Source: Candidatus Frackibacter sp. WG13
Lineage (GTDB): Bacteria; Bacillota; Halanaerobiia; Halobacteroidales; Acetohalobiaceae
DNA: 64,000 nucleotides
Assembly (NCBI RefSeq): GCF_900114655.1
Contig: NZ_FOTT01000011.1
Span: forward strand, 1-64,000
Reading direction: 5' to 3'
The notes under the pieces are model-generated. The model saw only the letters and a program-made list of their open reading frames with translations, was not told the DNA's origin and ran no database searches. This document shows, one piece after another, positions 1 through 6,321 of the stretch (positions are counted from its first letter, which is position 1; the number at the start of each line of letters is the position of its first letter). The position numbers were made by a program, and so were the translations under genes.

Positions 1-264
1 AAAAGTGTAGAAACTTCGATTACAAAAAGTAGTATTCCTAGGACAAAACATTACTATGCAGATGCTTACTGCTCATGGCAGAGAGGTAGTAATGAAAATC
101 TTAATAAAATGATAAGAAGGTTTATTCCTAAAGGAAGAAGTTTTAAAGAATATAGCAGAAATGAAATAAAGCGGATACAAAAGTGGATGAATAACTATCC
201 TAGAAAGATATTTGATTTTAAGACTTCAAATGATGTTTATGAAAAGAAATTAGAAGCAGCTTAG
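1..264 (+). CDS. IS30-family transposase, C-terminal part (cut by window edge)
   Basis: The frame is open from base 1 and ends with TAG at 262-264, giving about 87 residues. It contains YADAYCSWQRGSNENLNKMI, which carries the last acidic residue of the DDE triad as seen in IS30 transposases, followed by the usual NNYPRKIFDFKTSNDV tail. The protein would bind the element ends and catalyse transposition. The start lies outside the window, so whether the gene is intact cannot be judged. Confidence 0.85.
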   Translation, partial: KSVETSITKSSIPRTKHYYADAYCSWQRGSNENLNKMIRRFIPKGRSFKEYSRNEIKRIQKWMNNYPRKIFDFKTSNDVYEKKLEAA

Positions 265-288
265 AAAGCAATTATATATGTAGGTATA

Positions 289-325
289 ATTTTTCAAAAA
301 ACCGTGCATTTAACCTTGCAATTAA
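289..325. repeat. Probable terminal end of the IS30-like element
   Basis: About 30 bases after the transposase stop is a stretch containing TGCATTTAACCTTGCAATTA. It resembles the terminal inverted repeats of IS30 elements, which typically carry a TTGCA...TTGCAA pattern. The partner repeat would be left of the window, so the exact boundary is a guess. Confidence 0.4.
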
Positions 326-352
326 TAATATCAAATATTTTCTAATATATAT

Positions 353-381
353 TTGACATTGATAGTAATAAATGGTACAAT
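353..381 (+). promoter_or_regulatory. Sigma-A type promoter for the riboswitch transcript
   Basis: TTGACA at 353-358 is separated by exactly 17 bases from TACAAT at 376-381. This near-consensus promoter lies about 95 bases upstream of the cyclic-di-GMP riboswitch and would start transcription near 388. Confidence 0.7.
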
Positions 382-471
382 ATACATCCATCGGGTACGA
401 AGTATATAAAATCATTTTATTGATTTAAATGTAAAAAATATATTATAAGTAATACAATTAAATATTATCTT

Positions 472-546
472 GAAAAAGGCATACTCATTGTGAAATGAGG
501 ACGCAAAGCTATGGGTCTTTGATGAAGATCGCCAAGCTACCAAGAA
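472..546 (+). ncRNA. Cyclic-di-GMP-I riboswitch (GEMM-I class)
   Basis: The segment has the conserved GEMM-I core GGACGCAAAGC at 499-509. A hairpin with a GTGA tetraloop (CTCATT/AATGAG, about 484-499) precedes it. The second hairpin follows, ending in ATCGCCAAGCTACC at about 528-541. These elements and their order match the class that binds cyclic-di-GMP. It is followed at once by an intrinsic terminator, as expected for control of transcription termination. The downstream operon is now interrupted by an IS110 element. Whether the ligand turns expression on or off is not clear from the sequence. Confidence 0.88.
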
Positions 547-557
547 GTTATTCTTAT

Positions 558-607
558 AATAACCTTTTTGTGTGGCTTAATAGCTGCGTAAAAAGGTTAT
601 TTTTATT
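558..607 (+). terminator. Intrinsic terminator of the riboswitch expression platform
   Basis: An 11-bp stem (559-569 with 590-600, ATAACCTTTTT with its complement) is followed by TTTTATTT. It lies just 3' of the cyclic-di-GMP aptamer and is the likely regulated terminator. Confidence 0.85.
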
Positions 608-644
608 TAATATGATATATATTAATAAAATCTAAATTTTGGAG

Positions 645-728
645 GTGATTAAAATTGCTATTTTAATTTGGACAGTCTGCATTATTGGATTATTAGGTTA
701 TTCTAAAGTAGATTCAATTCTCAAATAG
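645..728 (+). CDS. Possible 27-residue hydrophobic peptide behind the riboswitch
   Basis: The frame reads GTG at 645 to TAG at 726-728 and encodes a short peptide with one hydrophobic segment (AILIWTVCIIGLLGY). The Shine-Dalgarno GGAGGTG at 641-647 overlaps this GTG, so the true start is unclear. It is the first reading frame after the riboswitch terminator. It lies just before the inferred IS110 insertion point at 735-736 and would have preceded the kinase gene at 2479 by about 20 bases before insertion. It may be a small membrane peptide or a relic. Confidence 0.3.
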   Translation: MIKIAILIWTVCIIGLLGYSKVDSILK

Positions 729-863
729 TATTAAGACGTCCTATGTCAAGTAAAAATATTACAAGTTAAAAAATGGAAAATAATTTAAGTCAGAGATCCC
801 CTAATGTGTAGTTATAGAATTTTTAAATAGTCAGAAGGGACAATGATTAGTAAACTAAACTGG

Positions 864-2102
864 TTAACCTGCTTTATTTAAAATGTCATAGTCTGGGGTA
901 TCAGGCAATCTATAAGCTGTTTTATCCCTCATCATAGCAAAGATAATATCAACTAAGCGACGTTGTAAGCAGATTAAAGCAGACTTACCAGATTTGCCTT
1001 CGGCTAATTTCTTTTGGTAATAGTTATAAGCAACTGGATTTTTAGGTCTACCATTTCTAGTAGTACTAATTTGCTGTAAAGCAAGCAGATAAAAAGCATG
1101 GTTAAGGTTACGACAACCATATTTTTTACGAGATGTACGGTTTGATTTACCTGAACTATGTTCAGCTGGTGCTAAACCTGCGTATCTAGCTAATTTATCG
1201 GCGGAATCAAAACGGTTAATATAACCGATTTCAGCAATGAATTTAGCTGCTAAGTTATAGCTAATACCAGGCATAGTAGTAAGTTGGTAAGGGCTATTTT
1301 CAACTGCTTCTTTAAGCTCATTTTTAATTTTTTCAAGCTGCTGATTAATTAGTCGAAGTTGTTCAATTAGCATAACAACAAGTTTGTTTCTAGTTGTTAC
1401 AGAGACATCTTGATCTTTGTCTTTATCAACTAATGAAAGAATTTTACTAGCTTTATTATTGGAAATATTTTTAGTCTGCTTTTTTAAGAAATTATGTAAT
1501 CTCTTTTCTCCGTAATGCTTAAGTTTACTAGGATGAGGGAACTTTTCCCAAAAAGCCAGAGCAGTTTTTACTTTAAAAGGTTTACTAAAAAATTCTTCAT
1601 AGTTAGGATATTGTTGGTGGATTAGATCATGTAATTGATTTTTAACTTGGGTTCGCTGTTTAACTAGACCACGTAAGTGGTTGTTTAATTGCTTAATAGC
1701 TTTTGAATTACCATCTTTATGGACTGTAGGCAGGTCATCCCATTGAGCTAGTAATACATTAGCAATAGCTTCGCCATCAATTTGATCAGATTTATCAGGA
1801 TTAGGGCTATGTTGTCTTTCACGTTTAGTTAAAGCAGGATTGACTTCTTTAACTTGATAATTTCTTTTAATTAGCCATTGTGCTAAAGAACGTCCTAATC
1901 CTCGAGTGTCTTCTAGACCAAAGACTAAAGTTTCTTGGTTAGAAATAAAAGTTTTAAGTTCTGCAATAAATTCGTTAAAATGACTGGGATTATTAGGTGT
2001 TTCAACTACACCAAGTTTTTGGTGAAAACAGTTAATAATCACAGCAGTATGTTGATTCTTATGAGTGTCAACACCAACGAAAAGATAGTCTTGATAATTC
2101 AT
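864..2102 (-). CDS. IS110-family transposase (DEDD recombinase)
   Basis: The protein has about 412 residues. The N-terminal RuvC-like domain starts FVGVDTHKNQHTAVI, with the first catalytic Asp in GVDTHK. Further acidic residues lie around PDKSDQIDGEAIA. The C-terminal Tnp/transposase_20 domain contains TMPGISYNLAAKFIAEIG and YAGLAPAEHSSGKSNR, with the catalytic Ser region. These enzymes recombine DNA guided by an RNA encoded in the element. I chose the ATG at 2102 over the TTG at 2111 because AAGGAG lies 9 bases upstream. The frame is intact, so the element may be active. Confidence 0.93.
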   Translation of the reverse strand: MNYQDYLFVGVDTHKNQHTAVIINCFHQKLGVVETPNNPSHFNEFIAELKTFISNQETLVFGLEDTRGLGRSLAQWLIKRNYQVKEVNPALTKRERQHSPNPDKSDQIDGEAIANVLLAQWDDLPTVHKDGNSKAIKQLNNHLRGLVKQRTQVKNQLHDLIHQQYPNYEEFFSKPFKVKTALAFWEKFPHPSKLKHYGEKRLHNFLKKQTKNISNNKASKILSLVDKDKDQDVSVTTRNKLVVMLIEQLRLINQQLEKIKNELKEAVENSPYQLTTMPGISYNLAAKFIAEIGYINRFDSADKLARYAGLAPAEHSSGKSNRTSRKKYGCRNLNHAFYLLALQQISTTRNGRPKNPVAYNYYQKKLAEGKSGKSALICLQRRLVDIIFAMMRDKTAYRLPDTPDYDILNKAG

Positions 2103-2136
2103 GAAAATCAACTCCTTATAGAGATTATTTATTAAT

Positions 2137-2370
2137 AATCATCAGGCGAGTCCTGTTGTAGAAGCGTTGGTTCGCAGCGTCCTATCTACCGACTCTGATG
2201 ATTAAAAGGAGTGGGAGCCAGTCTTAATAAAAGCGTTACTTCAAAACTAATTGAAGCCGCAAGGAGGAAGAAAGACTAACCCACTCCTTATAACTAAAAA
2301 ACGAGATGGAGTCCTCAATGGTACGAGCGTTACTCCTAAAAAGGAGTCGCAGGGGTACTCCACCTCGCTT
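2137..2370 (-). ncRNA. Candidate IS110 bridge RNA (three stem-loops)
   Basis: Three consecutive imperfect hairpins fill the non-coding end upstream of the transposase. Read on the - strand they are a 5' hairpin (2302-2367), a hairpin with a large internal loop (2206-2289, outer stem 10 bp), and another (2137-2203, outer stem 9 bp plus 4 bp). This is the architecture of IS621-type bridge RNA: 5' stem-loop, target-binding loop, donor-binding loop. In the second hairpin one loop strand carries UAUUAAGA, identical to the + strand flank 729-736. The opposite strand carries UUCCUCCU, the complement of 2463-2470. In the third hairpin AUAGGACG pairs with 737-744 and ACAACAGGA is identical to 2458-2466. 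All four matches have the polarity expected for left and right guides. Function is inferred from this pattern. Confidence 0.8.
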
Positions 2371-2376
2371 AGGATA

Positions 2377-2405
2377 ATTATAACAAAATTTAAGACAAAT
2401 GTTAA
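2377..2405 (-). promoter_or_regulatory. Promoter for the bridge RNA and transposase
   Basis: On the - strand TTAACA (2400-2405) lies exactly 17 bases before a perfect TATAAT (2377-2382). Transcription would begin about 7 bases further on, at the foot of the first bridge-RNA hairpin near 2370. Confidence 0.65.
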
Positions 2406-2478
2406 GTGGAGTACAATTTTTTAACTTATTGGTAAGAGTTCTTACTAATAAAATATCACAACAGGAGGAAAGAGTAGT

Positions 2479-3081
2479 ATGGGTGATGATAAGCTAATTG
2501 AGAGGTTAAGAAGTGAAAGACATGATTTCTTGAATCATTTGCAGACAGTATATGGTATGGCACAGTTAAAACGGAATAAACAGATTTTAAATTATATTCA
2601 ATCTTTAAATGAGGAACTAACAAATATAAAAATATCAAAAACAAATAATCATCAGTCTATCTTAGACCCTATTTTAATGACTAAAAAGAAGGCAGCTGAG
2701 AAGGAAGGTATTAAATTACTTTATCATTTAGATAAGGGTCTAAAAACTTTAGATGTAGAATTAAATAGAATTTTTAGAATAGTTTTTAACTTAATTGATA
2801 ATGCAGTTGAAGCATTAAAGGATCGTAACGGATATAAGAAGATTAGGATAATGGGAGAAAATACGATAGATAATTATATATTATCCGTTTATAATAATAA
2901 GTCAGTAATAAATCAGGAATTAATAAATGAGCTTTTTAAGCCAGGTTTTTCAACTAAAGGTAAAGAAAGAGGTTATGGCTTATATATTATTAAATCTTTA
3001 GTTGAAGAGACCGGGGGAAAATTAAAAGTTAAAAGTGAGGAAGGCTTTGGAACTCAATTCATTTGTTATTTTCCAAAGTGA
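2479..3081 (+). CDS. Spo0B-type (SPOB_a/GHKL) cytoplasmic histidine kinase
   Basis: The protein has 200 residues. Residues 8-35 form a Spo0B/DpiB-type dimerisation helix with the phospho-accepting His at 15 (ERHDFLNHLQ). A HATPase domain follows, with N-box NLIDNAVEAL at about 104-113 and a Gly-rich GYGLYII near 160. There is no membrane segment or sensor domain, so it is either a soluble phosphotransfer enzyme or the kinase half of a split system. AGGAGGA lies 9 bases upstream of the ATG. The IS110 left end contributes part of this site; before insertion it would have read AAGAGGA. The STAS and AbrB-like genes follow on the same strand, 64 and 57 bases apart. No response regulator is adjacent. 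Confidence 0.85.
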   Translation: MGDDKLIERLRSERHDFLNHLQTVYGMAQLKRNKQILNYIQSLNEELTNIKISKTNNHQSILDPILMTKKKAAEKEGIKLLYHLDKGLKTLDVELNRIFRIVFNLIDNAVEALKDRNGYKKIRIMGENTIDNYILSVYNNKSVINQELINELFKPGFSTKGKERGYGLYIIKSLVEETGGKLKVKSEEGFGTQFICYFPK

Positions 3082-3145
3082 GGCTATCCACATACATAAT
3101 GAAAATTTTATATTAATTCTAAATTGAATTATGGGGGTAGTAATA

Positions 3146-3454
3146 ATGAATGAACAGCAAAAAGTTAAAAAAGCAGTTCTTTGTGTAAAAAATCACGAAA
3201 TAAATACTAATAAGTCGAGGGTTCTTAAGAAGAGAATCATATCACATATAGATAATGATTATAAGGTTATCGAGCTTGATTTTTCAGATGTACATAAAAT
3301 AGATTCTTTAGGAATTGATCAATTGTTGATAGGCTATCGAAAGGTAAGTGAAGCAGAAGGAAAACTTAGAATTATTAATGTTAAGAATGAATATATCAAG
3401 ACAATTATAAAATTGATACATCTTGATAATATAATGGAAGTTAAATTTAATTAG
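3146..3454 (+). CDS. STAS-domain protein (anti-sigma-factor antagonist type)
   Basis: The protein is about 102 residues. The centre reads IELDFSDVHKIDSLGIDQLL, the STAS signature in which the Ser of DSLG is the usual phosphorylation site in SpoIIAA/RsbV proteins. The domain accounts for the whole protein. I chose the ATG at 3146 because GGGGGT at 3133-3138 is correctly spaced, whereas the ATG at 3131 has no ribosome site. It sits between a Spo0B-type kinase and an AbrB-like regulator, suggesting a small signalling operon. No partner anti-sigma factor is in view. Confidence 0.8.
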   Translation: MNEQQKVKKAVLCVKNHEINTNKSRVLKKRIISHIDNDYKVIELDFSDVHKIDSLGIDQLLIGYRKVSEAEGKLRIINVKNEYIKTIIKLIHLDNIMEVKFN

Positions 3455-3511
3455 CTGTTTAAAGATATATATTCTATATTAATAAGAAAATAATTGGAAG
3501 GATGATAATAA

Positions 3512-3760
3512 ATGGAAGGCGTAGGAATTGTTAGGGAGGTAGATAAATTAGGGAGAGTGGTTTTACCGGCTGAATTACGTGAAAAGCTAGATATTGAATC
3601 CGGTGAGCCCTTAAAGATATTTATAGATGAAACTGAAGGTGAAATTATATTACAGAAGTTTCAGCTTGCTTGTGTTTTTTGTGATGAAGCCGAAGATGTT
3701 ATTAGATTCAAAGGAAAAATTGTCTGCAAGGCATGTTTGAATAAAATATTAGAAAAATAA
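3512..3760 (+). CDS. AbrB-like transition regulator with C-terminal zinc-ribbon-like tail
   Basis: The protein has 82 residues. The N-terminal swapped-hairpin DNA-binding domain matches AbrB/SpoVT (GIVREVDKLGRVVLPAELR). Residues 53-80 add two Cys pairs, CVFC and CKAC, likely a metal-binding ribbon. A paralogue with the same layout is at 49588-49845. AbrB proteins are dimeric or tetrameric repressors of growth-transition genes. An intrinsic terminator at 3811-3843 ends this operon. Confidence 0.85.
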   Translation: MEGVGIVREVDKLGRVVLPAELREKLDIESGEPLKIFIDETEGEIILQKFQLACVFCDEAEDVIRFKGKIVCKACLNKILEK

Positions 3761-3810
3761 TATATAAGAATTAATTAATACTACCCTGTCTAATGGGAAT
3801 TCTTTATTAA

Positions 3811-3843
3811 GCGCCTTGTTCAATCAAGGTGCTCTTCTTTTTA
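3811..3843 (+). terminator. Intrinsic terminator after the AbrB-like gene
   Basis: GCGCCTTG (3811-3818) pairs with CAAGGTGC (3825-3832) around a 6-base loop, followed by a T-rich tract TCTTCTTTTT. Confidence 0.8.
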
Positions 3844-3915
3844 GAGATGATTAATGATTTTACTTATTAGTGATGTAGACATGAAATTTGACATAATTTA
3901 TTTGGAGGTGATATT

Positions 3916-4557
3916 ATGATTCTCGATTTTAAAATGAAAATAACGCATAATGATATAGAGATTAAGATTCCAGAAATAAATACACAATTAATTGTACCAG
4001 GAGTAATAATCCTTACTGCTTCAGATAATGAAGGAATTAATAATAGCATTTTTGAGATTGATAAAACAGAAGAAGAGTTTAAGCAGCAAGCTCTTGAACA
4101 GTATATGGAAATGTCTGATGATGAATATTATGAATTAGTCAGACAGGGAAATAAACCTAAAGACAAAAGCTTTGAGGAAATGAAAGAGTTTAGGAAAGTG
4201 TGTAAAAAAGATTATCAAGAAAAAACTTTTGATTTTTGGATAATTGAGCGAGAATATTTTGATTTTATTTATCCATTTAGTAAAGAAAATTTTAATCCTA
4301 ATATGATAATTAGCTACTTGAAGTTTTATGTAACTAAAATTACTTTTGATAAATTGATGATAGGAGCTTTGGATAGAGTTTTATGGAACTTTTTTAATAG
4401 ATATAAGTTTAATTATAAATTAGATATTGAGCACTATGAAGAGATAAAAGAAGAACTTCGCAATAACCTTGAAAAAGAATTGAAAAGAAATAAAAGGTTC
4501 ATAGCTGCGAATGAGATATGGATAAATAATAAAAAATTAAAAGATTCTTTGTTCTAA
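3916..4557 (+). CDS. Uncharacterised 213-residue charged protein
   Basis: I do not recognise a family. The ATG follows GGAGGTG with good spacing, so the gene is probably translated. The N-terminal 45 residues look beta-rich (DIEIKIPEINTQLIVPGVII). The rest is helical and highly charged, with many Glu, Lys and aromatic residues, and the C-terminus is basic. There is no signal peptide or membrane segment. It stands alone, with about 300 non-coding bases on its right. Confidence 0.6.
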   Translation: MILDFKMKITHNDIEIKIPEINTQLIVPGVIILTASDNEGINNSIFEIDKTEEEFKQQALEQYMEMSDDEYYELVRQGNKPKDKSFEEMKEFRKVCKKDYQEKTFDFWIIEREYFDFIYPFSKENFNPNMIISYLKFYVTKITFDKLMIGALDRVLWNFFNRYKFNYKLDIEHYEEIKEELRNNLEKELKRNKRFIAANEIWINNKKLKDSLF

Positions 4558-4866
4558 AGAATTGGTAAATTAATAAAAATATTATAATGAAGAATTTAAT
4601 ATTAAGATGATCCTAAATGAAGTTTCGTTATATAAGCTTTTATTTGGGGTCCCCCTCTTATTAAAAACTAGAGGGGGATTGAAAAATGTAAGATGTAATC
4701 AATCACATGCTACCATACATTGGTATTGTATGTCAAGACTTTTTTAAAGATATAAAAAATTAAAAATAATCAAATGCAAAAGAAGGAGAATGAATCACCA
4801 ATGGATAATATAGTATATAACTGGAATTAATTGTAAAATAGATATTATTATTCGGAGGTGAAATAT
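4558..4866. other. Intergenic stretch with one G/C-rich hairpin
   Basis: The only clear structure is CCCCCTCT at 4651-4658 pairing with AGAGGGGG at 4670-4677, with no T tract on either side. A 9-codon frame (4801-4830) behind a ribosome site is too short to call. Otherwise the stretch is AT-rich and featureless. Confidence 0.5.
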
Positions 4867-5133
4867 ATGGAATGTGAAATGATAGGTCAATGTGAATTTA
4901 TAAACCATTATCAAAATCAGAATAAGATTGTTATAAATGGATTTATAAATAAATACTGCAAATCAAAAGAAAGTTCCAACAAATGTATTAGAAAAAGATT
5001 AATGTCTATTTTAGAAATAAATAATAAGATTCCGATTAATATGATGCCGAATGGATTATGTTATCCTGGAACTGATAAGTCCAAGTGGTCTAATGAAATG
5101 AAAAAATACTATTTTATACAAAATGAGGGTTAA
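4867..5133 (+). CDS. Small cysteine-rich protein, uncharacterised
   Basis: The protein has 88 residues with five Cys in a C-x5-C ... YC ... C-R ... C pattern (CEMIGQC, KYCKSKESSNKCIRKR) and a late MMPNGLC. The pattern resembles small Cys-rich cytosolic proteins often found beside signalling genes; that link is from memory and weak. I chose the ATG at 4867 because GGAGGTG at 4854-4860 is 6 bases upstream, and the GTG at 4858 falls inside that site. There is no signal peptide. The Cys pattern suggests a bound metal. Confidence 0.6.
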   Translation: MECEMIGQCEFINHYQNQNKIVINGFINKYCKSKESSNKCIRKRLMSILEINNKIPINMMPNGLCYPGTDKSKWSNEMKKYYFIQNEG

Positions 5134-5178
5134 AATTTTGGAAACTAGATTTTAGTCAAAAAAAATTCAAATTTACAC

Positions 5179-5207
5179 TTTACATTATTTTACATTTATG
5201 CTATTAT
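5179..5207 (+). promoter_or_regulatory. Likely promoter of the cytochrome island
   Basis: TTTACA (5179-5184), a 17-base spacer and TATTAT (5202-5207) form a good promoter about 330 bases upstream of the first cytochrome gene. The -35 region overlaps the first copy of a 15-base repeat found again at 5312-5326. Confidence 0.5.
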
Positions 5208-5311
5208 ATTATTAGTAAATGATAAATAAGTACTTAACAAGACATGAAGTGAAGATATTCACTATAGTAAATAAGGCAATTGGAAATAGAGATAAATTTT
5301 TTTAATCATAA

Positions 5312-5352
5312 TTTACATTATTTTACTTTTAAACCATGAAAAGTAAAATAAT
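5312..5352. promoter_or_regulatory. Candidate operator: 14-bp inverted repeat
   Basis: ATTATTTTACTTTT (5317-5330) is repeated inverted at 5339-5352 around 8 bases, with no mismatch. Its left side is part of a 15-base direct repeat (TTTACATTATTTTAC) also present at 5179-5193 over the promoter -35. ATTATTTTAC therefore occurs three times upstream of the cytochrome genes. It lacks a T tract suited to termination, so a protein-binding site is more likely. Confidence 0.5.
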
Positions 5353-5535
5353 AATTTATTAAGACTTTTAGAAAAATGATCCCCCTTGATAACTCCCCTA
5401 AAAAACTGGATAACAAAGTGAGGTGATATTTTAATATAACCAGTTAGTGAATAATATCGCAAGTATTATTAAATTGAATTTAAGCACAGTTCAAAATAGT
5501 TTACACTCACAAAATAAATGAAGGAGGGGACTGAC

Positions 5536-6297
5536 TTGAAGAAAATTAAGATTTCATTTTTGATCTGTTTGTTAATTGTTGTTGGATTGAGCTTAGTTTC
5601 TGAAAATGTATCTGCTATGGATTCTGAGCAATGTAAGCAGTGCCATCAGGATGTGAAGAAGAGTTGGGAGAAGTCTGGTCACGCTAAGATGGGAATTGCT
5701 TGTTTATCTTGTCACAAGTCAAATATGCAATTAAGACAAGACAAGAAAAAGCTTTGTAGCACATGTCATAGTACTGGAGAGATTCAAGCTGGTGGGTCGA
5801 TAGGAATGCCGCAGAAGGAAGTGTTTGAGGGAGAGAAAGTAGCATTCTTTACCGAAGATGCAATACCAAGTCGTCATTCAGCTTCTGAAGTAACGTGTGT
5901 AGATTGTCATATGCCGGATAATAAGAGCCATACTTTTGAAATTGTAATGCCGGTACCTCCAAAATCAGAAAATGATGAGAATGTAAAAGAGAAAGAGGCT
6001 AATAAAGATAAGAAGAAACGAGTAGCTTCTTGTACTACTTGTCATCAAGTTTTACCACCAGAATTGTTACAAAGAGAGATAGATTCAAAACAGGCTGTAG
6101 TGACTAATATGCAAAATCGAGTTAAAGAATTGTTAGAAGAGAAGAAAGAATTTAAAGGCCGAGATATTTATAAAAAAGCTAAAGCTAACTATAACTTTAT
6201 AAAAAAAGATGGTAGCAAGGGTATCCACAATTACTATTATATTAGAGATGTTTTAGGACATGCGGCTGAACAGTTGAGTAGTCTTGAGGAGAAATAG
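5536..6297 (+). CDS. Exported five-haem c-type cytochrome
   Basis: The protein is about 253 residues. An N-terminal hydrophobic segment (ISFLICLLIVVGLSLV) ends in VSA, a plausible signal peptidase site. Five CXXCH motifs follow: CKQCH, CLSCH, CSTCH, CVDCH and CTTCH. The first four lie in the N-terminal half; the last precedes a Lys/Glu-rich helical tail. I chose the TTG at 5536 because AAGGAGGG lies 7 bases upstream, while the ATG at 5518 precedes that site. The VTCVDCHMP segment recalls NrfA/HAO-like cytochromes. It starts the cytochrome gene set, with the 11-haem gene 24 bases downstream. If the signal is not cleaved, it could be membrane-anchored like NrfH. Confidence 0.85.
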   Translation: MKKIKISFLICLLIVVGLSLVSENVSAMDSEQCKQCHQDVKKSWEKSGHAKMGIACLSCHKSNMQLRQDKKKLCSTCHSTGEIQAGGSIGMPQKEVFEGEKVAFFTEDAIPSRHSASEVTCVDCHMPDNKSHTFEIVMPVPPKSENDENVKEKEANKDKKKRVASCTTCHQVLPPELLQREIDSKQAVVTNMQNRVKELLEEKKEFKGRDIYKKAKANYNFIKKDGSKGIHNYYYIRDVLGHAAEQLSSLEEK

Positions 6298-6321
6298 TAA
6301 GAATAGCATGGAGGGGGCATG

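Larger units (their letters stand above)
737..2466 (-). mobile_element. IS110-family insertion sequence, complete
   Basis: The element comprises a DEDD transposase gene and a long structured non-coding end upstream of it. I placed the ends from guide matches rather than inverted repeats, which this family lacks. The loops of the upstream RNA match 737-744 (right end, CGTCCTAT) and 2458-2466 (left end, ACAACAGGA). Both boundaries carry the dinucleotide GA on the + strand (735-736 and 2465-2466), equal to TC on the element's own strand, which would be the recombination core. The insertion separates a cyclic-di-GMP riboswitch from a kinase operon. The last bases of the left end supply part of the AGGAGGA ribosome site now used by that kinase gene. 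Confidence 0.75.

Noticed and set aside
1935-2135. Open frame on + strand opposite the IS110 transposase start
   Set aside because: It lies antisense to a well-conserved catalytic domain and has no homology or good ribosome site.
4651-4677. CCCCCTCT/AGAGGGGG hairpin as a terminator
   Set aside because: No T tract follows on either strand; listed only as a hairpin in the gap.
4801-4830. Nine-codon frame with ribosome site (MDNIVYNWN)
   Set aside because: Too short to support; likely chance in AT-rich sequence.
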